Below the pieces are notes generated by a model. The model worked only from the letters and a program-made list of their open reading frames with translations, ran no database searches and had not been told where the DNA came from. From NCBI RefSeq assembly GCF_030269765.1, contig NZ_BSTX01000001.1, positions 1,123,370 to 1,187,369 on the forward strand: a stretch of 64,000 nt of DNA, written 5' to 3'. Positions 61,156-64,000 of the stretch are shown here, piece by piece. Position 1 is the first letter of the stretch; each line of letters starts with the position of its first letter. A program made the position numbers and the translations under genes. The stretch is from Actinorhabdospora filicis (GTDB lineage Bacteria; Actinomycetota; Actinomycetes; Mycobacteriales; Micromonosporaceae).

Positions 61156-64000
61156 GTGAGCGTTTACCCGTGCCCCCGATGTGCCCGCCCCTCCTCCGCC
61201 GAGGGCTGCGGGGCCTGCGGACGCGGTCCCGAGCCGCTGCTGGCCGAACTCTCCGCCCTCGACCGCCGCATGGCCCAGGCCGAGGGGGCGATGCTCCGCC
61301 ACGAGCAGCAGCTGCGCGAGGCCCGGGCCCGGCTGGCGCAGCTGGCCGCCGAGCGCGCCGGGCTCTTCGCCCGCCTCGGCGCGCGCGAGCGCGAGCTGCG
61401 CGCCCCCGCCGTCCCACCGCCGCCGCGGCCACGGCCGCCGCTCCCGCAGCCGTGGGAGATCCCCTCACCGCCGCTCGCCGTGCCCATGCCGGTGCCCGTC
61501 CCAGGTCCGGTGCCCGCACCCGTGCCCATGCCCGTCCCGGTGCCCGAGGCCCGCCCGAAGGAGACCTCCGGCAAGGTCGCGCAGAACACGCTGCTCACGC
61601 TGGGCGCGATCCTGGCCGCGATCGCGGGCATCAGCTTCACCACCGTCGCGTGGGTGACGTTCGGGACGGCCGGGCGCGCGGCGATCCTGGGTGTGGTCAC
61701 GCTGCTGGCCCTGGGCCTCCCGCTGCTGCTGACGCGCAAGAACCTGCGCGCCACCGCCGAGGCGGTCAGCGCCGTGGGCCTGCTGCTGGTGGTCCTCGAC
61801 GGCGTCGCGCTGTGGCTGCTGGGCGTGGTCTCGGACGTGGGCGCGGCCCCGTTCGTGGGCTGGACGGCGCTCGCCGCGGCCCTCTTCGGCCTGCTCTACC
61901 ACCGGCTGAGCGGGCTGCTCGTGCCGCTGTTCGCCGTCCCCGCGCTCGGCGCGTTCGCCGCGGTCGTCGCGCTGACCCGCGACCACACGCTGACCGGCCT
62001 CTCGATGCTGGTGGCGGTGACGGCCCTGGCCGCGACGGCCGCCTACACCAGCCGTAACCGGATCGCCTCTGAGCTGACCGGCGGGCTGACGGCGGCCTCG
62101 CTGCTCGCGCTGGTGTCCTACGTGTCCGTCCGCGACCTCCCGGCGCTGACGCCACTGGTCCCCGCGGCCGCCGCGATCGCGATCCTCGTCGCCGCGCGCC
62201 GGATGCCCGCCGTCCGCCGCACCGGCCCGCTGATCGTGGGCGCGGCGGGCGCCGGTGTCCTCGGCCTGCTCGCGCTGGCGGCGACAGTGATGCTGATCGT
62301 GCGGGCGCTGGACCCGGCCACCGCCGGGCAGATGCCGGAGCGGCTGTGGCAGGGGCCGGTGATCCTGGCGCTGCTGGCGGCGGCCGAGTTCGCCGTCCCC
62401 GCCCACCGCTGGCGCGGGCTGATCGCCGAGGTCACCGTCCCGCTGGTGCTGTTCGCGCTGCCCGGCGCGTTCGCGCTCGACCGGCGCTACACCGTCCCGG
62501 CGCTGCTGGCGGCCGCCATCGCCGCCGCCTTCACCGTCCGGGCGCTGCCCCGCGACACCTCGCGCCTGGCCGCCTCGGGCGCCGCCGCGCTGTTCGCCCT
62601 CGGCCTGGCCGTCCCCGACCGGCCCCTCCTCGCCGGAGCCTGCACGGCCCTCGTCCTGGCCGGTGCCGCGCTGGCGCTGTGGCGGCGCGAGCCGCTCGGC
62701 CCGGCCGGACGCGCGGTCACCGTCGCCATGCTGCCCGCCGCGCTGGGCCTGTGGGCGGACCTGGCGGGCACGCCCGCCACGCACACCGGCGCGCTCGTGC
62801 TGGGCGCGGCCGCCGCGCTGGCCGCCGTCGTCCCGCTGCTCGACCGGGCGATCGCGCCCACGGCCGCCGCCGCGCTCGGCCTGATCGGCGCGGCCACCAC
62901 CGTCGCGGTCATCCTCCAGAACCGCGCCGAGATGTACGTGGCGGTGGCGTCGGTGACCGTCGCCATCGCCGTCCTCACCGGCGCGGCCGAGAAGGCCACC
63001 ACCGGCCTCGCCCGCGCCATCGGCTCGGCGAGCGCGGTCCTCGTCCTGCTGGCGGTGCTCACCACGTGGACGTACCGGGTCGCGCCCGGTTTCGAGACGC
63101 TGACCCCGGTGGTCGTGGCGGCGGTGATCGGCGGGCTGGTCATGCTGCTGCCGGTGGGCGCGCGCCGTGGACCGGCGTGGGGCGCGGCGCTCGCGGCCGG
63201 GGTGGCCGCGCTGGTCGCGGCGGGTGTCGCGCTGGTGGGGTCGGCGGCGGCGATCGCGGCGGGCCTGCCGGTGTGGGCGGGGACGCCGTCGGGGTGGCTC
63301 GCCGAGGTGGAGCGGTTCCGGTTCCTGGGATGGCAGCCGCCGGTAGTGCTGCTGATCGCCGGGGCGGCCGGTGCGCTGCTGTTGCGCGGTCCCCTCCGGC
63401 ATCACCTGCCGCTGCTGGCGCTGTCCGCCGCGACCCTGTCGGCACCCGTGGCGTGGCGGCTGGACTGGCCGGTCGCGCCGGTCCTGGCGATGACCGTGGC
63501 GGTGCTGCTGGCGGTCTCGGCCGCGCGCAAGGACCGTTTCGCACTCGCCCGCTACACCGCGGGCGCGGTCCTGGGCCTGTACGCGGCCGCCGGTGCGCTG
63601 CCCACGCCCACCGCGACGCTCATCGCGGGCGCGACGATCGCCGCCGCCGGGCTCCTCGTCGCCCTGCTGGCCGCCCGGCGCCAGGAGATCGCCGCCGGGC
63701 TGTCCACCACCGCCGCGCTGCTGGTACTGCCCGGCATGGCCGTCGCGGCGGTCGCCACCTTCGTCCCCGGCGCCCCTGCACGCACGTCCCTCATCGCCGC
63801 GACCGGCGCCGCCGCGCTGGGGCTGCTGATCACCGGGCTGCTGCGCGTCACCGCGTCGGCGAACCTGCCGTACGCGACGGTCGCGGTGCCGTTCGGCGCG
63901 GCCATCGTCGCCTTCGCCTCCCTGCCCACGACCGAGCCGACCCGCCTGTACGCGGCCGTCGCCGGGCTCATCGGCCTCGGCTCGGCCCTGCTCCAGCTAC
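61156..64000 (+). CDS. Very large zinc-ribbon/coiled-coil/multi-TM protein, partial at 3' end
   Basis: The frame is open from GTG 61156 to the window end (948 full codons, no stop), so only the N-terminal part is seen. It has a short zinc-ribbon-like head (CPRC...CGACG), a coiled-coil of about 50 residues (MLRHEQQLREARARLAQLAAER), a linker of repeated Pro-Val pairs, and then more than 20 hydrophobic helices in a row rich in Ala, Leu, Val and Gly. Related giant membrane proteins of unknown role occur in actinobacteria. It could take part in polysaccharide or lipid handling, but no motif proves this. Confidence 0.8.
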   Translation, partial: MSVYPCPRCARPSSAEGCGACGRGPEPLLAELSALDRRMAQAEGAMLRHEQQLREARARLAQLAAERAGLFARLGARERELRAPAVPPPPRPRPPLPQPWEIPSPPLAVPMPVPVPGPVPAPVPMPVPVPEARPKETSGKVAQNTLLTLGAILAAIAGISFTTVAWVTFGTAGRAAILGVVTLLALGLPLLLTRKNLRATAEAVSAVGLLLVVLDGVALWLLGVVSDVGAAPFVGWTALAAALFGLLYHRLSGLLVPLFAVPALGAFAAVVALTRDHTLTGLSMLVAVTALAATAAYTSRNRIASELTGGLTAASLLALVSYVSVRDLPALTPLVPAAAAIAILVAARRMPAVRRTGPLIVGAAGAGVLGLLALAATVMLIVRALDPATAGQMPERLWQGPVILALLAAAEFAVPAHRWRGLIAEVTVPLVLFALPGAFALDRRYTVPALLAAAIAAAFTVRALPRDTSRLAASGAAALFALGLAVPDRPLLAGACTALVLAGAALALWRREPLGPAGRAVTVAMLPAALGLWADLAGTPATHTGALVLGAAAALAAVVPLLDRAIAPTAAAALGLIGAATTVAVILQNRAEMYVAVASVTVAIAVLTGAAEKATTGLARAIGSASAVLVLLAVLTTWTYRVAPGFETLTPVVVAAVIGGLVMLLPVGARRGPAWGAALAAGVAALVAAGVALVGSAAAIAAGLPVWAGTPSGWLAEVERFRFLGWQPPVVLLIAGAAGALLLRGPLRHHLPLLALSAATLSAPVAWRLDWPVAPVLAMTVAVLLAVSAARKDRFALARYTAGAVLGLYAAAGALPTPTATLIAGATIAAAGLLVALLAARRQEIAAGLSTTAALLVLPGMAVAAVATFVPGAPARTSLIAATGAAALGLLITGLLRVTASANLPYATVAVPFGAAIVAFASLPTTEPTRLYAAVAGLIGLGSALLQL

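Noticed and set aside
61465..63405. 646-codon minus-strand frame at the window end
   Set aside because: It is a Gly/Arg/Gln-rich shadow of the plus-strand membrane-protein gene, which is open across the same region with clear membrane helices.

Overview
This window is very GC-rich DNA, with G or C in nearly every third codon position and many GTG starts. It comes from an actinobacterium. The conserved secA / hpf / comF / lpqB / mtrB / mtrA block, the SecA C-terminal zinc motif, an EspC/YbaB-type secretion module and many secreted proteins fit a filamentous actinomycete, possibly of the Micromonosporales or Glycomycetales. The species cannot be fixed from sequence alone. I saw no tRNA, rRNA, CRISPR array or insertion sequence.

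Layout. (1) 0-14 kb is a housekeeping core: secA, two adjacent genes for double-GNAT acetyltransferases, a gene-poor repetitive stretch (6.36-7.48 kb), a cluster of DnaA boxes (7.48-7.72 kb), comF, hpf, and lpqB-mtrB-mtrA. comF and hpf point opposite to their usual co-oriented arrangement. (2) 14.4-24.8 kb is a chain of overlapping genes: membrane protein, DUF4129, DUF4350, MoxR ATPase, DUF58. Its usual RDD and SpoIIM-like partners follow only after an apparent insertion of a VapBC toxin-antitoxin pair, an NmrA-like protein and a methyltransferase. (3) 24.8-28.2 kb holds an MFS carrier and acetoacetyl-CoA synthetase. (4) 28.3-32.2 kb holds a small Cys-rich peptide gene, an ECF sigma / anti-sigma pair and two lipoprotein genes. 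The sigma gene and one lipoprotein gene share a nearly identical ECF-type promoter.

(5) 32.2-44.3 kb is accessory and the most interesting part. It holds a Clp_N / degenerate AAA+ / caspase fusion, a hydrolase behind a perfect 13-bp inverted repeat, an LQRTAGN-tagged HExxH protein coupled to a small partner, a secreted beta-propeller protein, a large subtilisin-like protease, a second Cys-rich mini-peptide related to the first, and a four-gene type-VII-secretion-like module. (6) 44.4-49 kb is a serine hydrolase / histidine kinase / response regulator operon and an L-amino-acid oxidase that seems to start at an ATC codon, followed by a regulator-gene fragment. (7) 49-64 kb holds a large HTH/NTPase regulator, an exporter, an SDR enzyme, a secreted GH16 glucanase with a CBM13 lectin domain, a DsbA-like protein, an acyl-CoA dehydrogenase, UDP-glucose dehydrogenase, a second beta-propeller protein and the 5' part of a very large membrane protein cut by the window end.

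The main candidates for undescribed biology are the caspase fusion with a dead-looking AAA+ module, the paired Cys-rich mini-peptides with a common leader, the LQRTAGN/HExxH pair, and the DnaA-box cluster beside a G-rich repeat tract.
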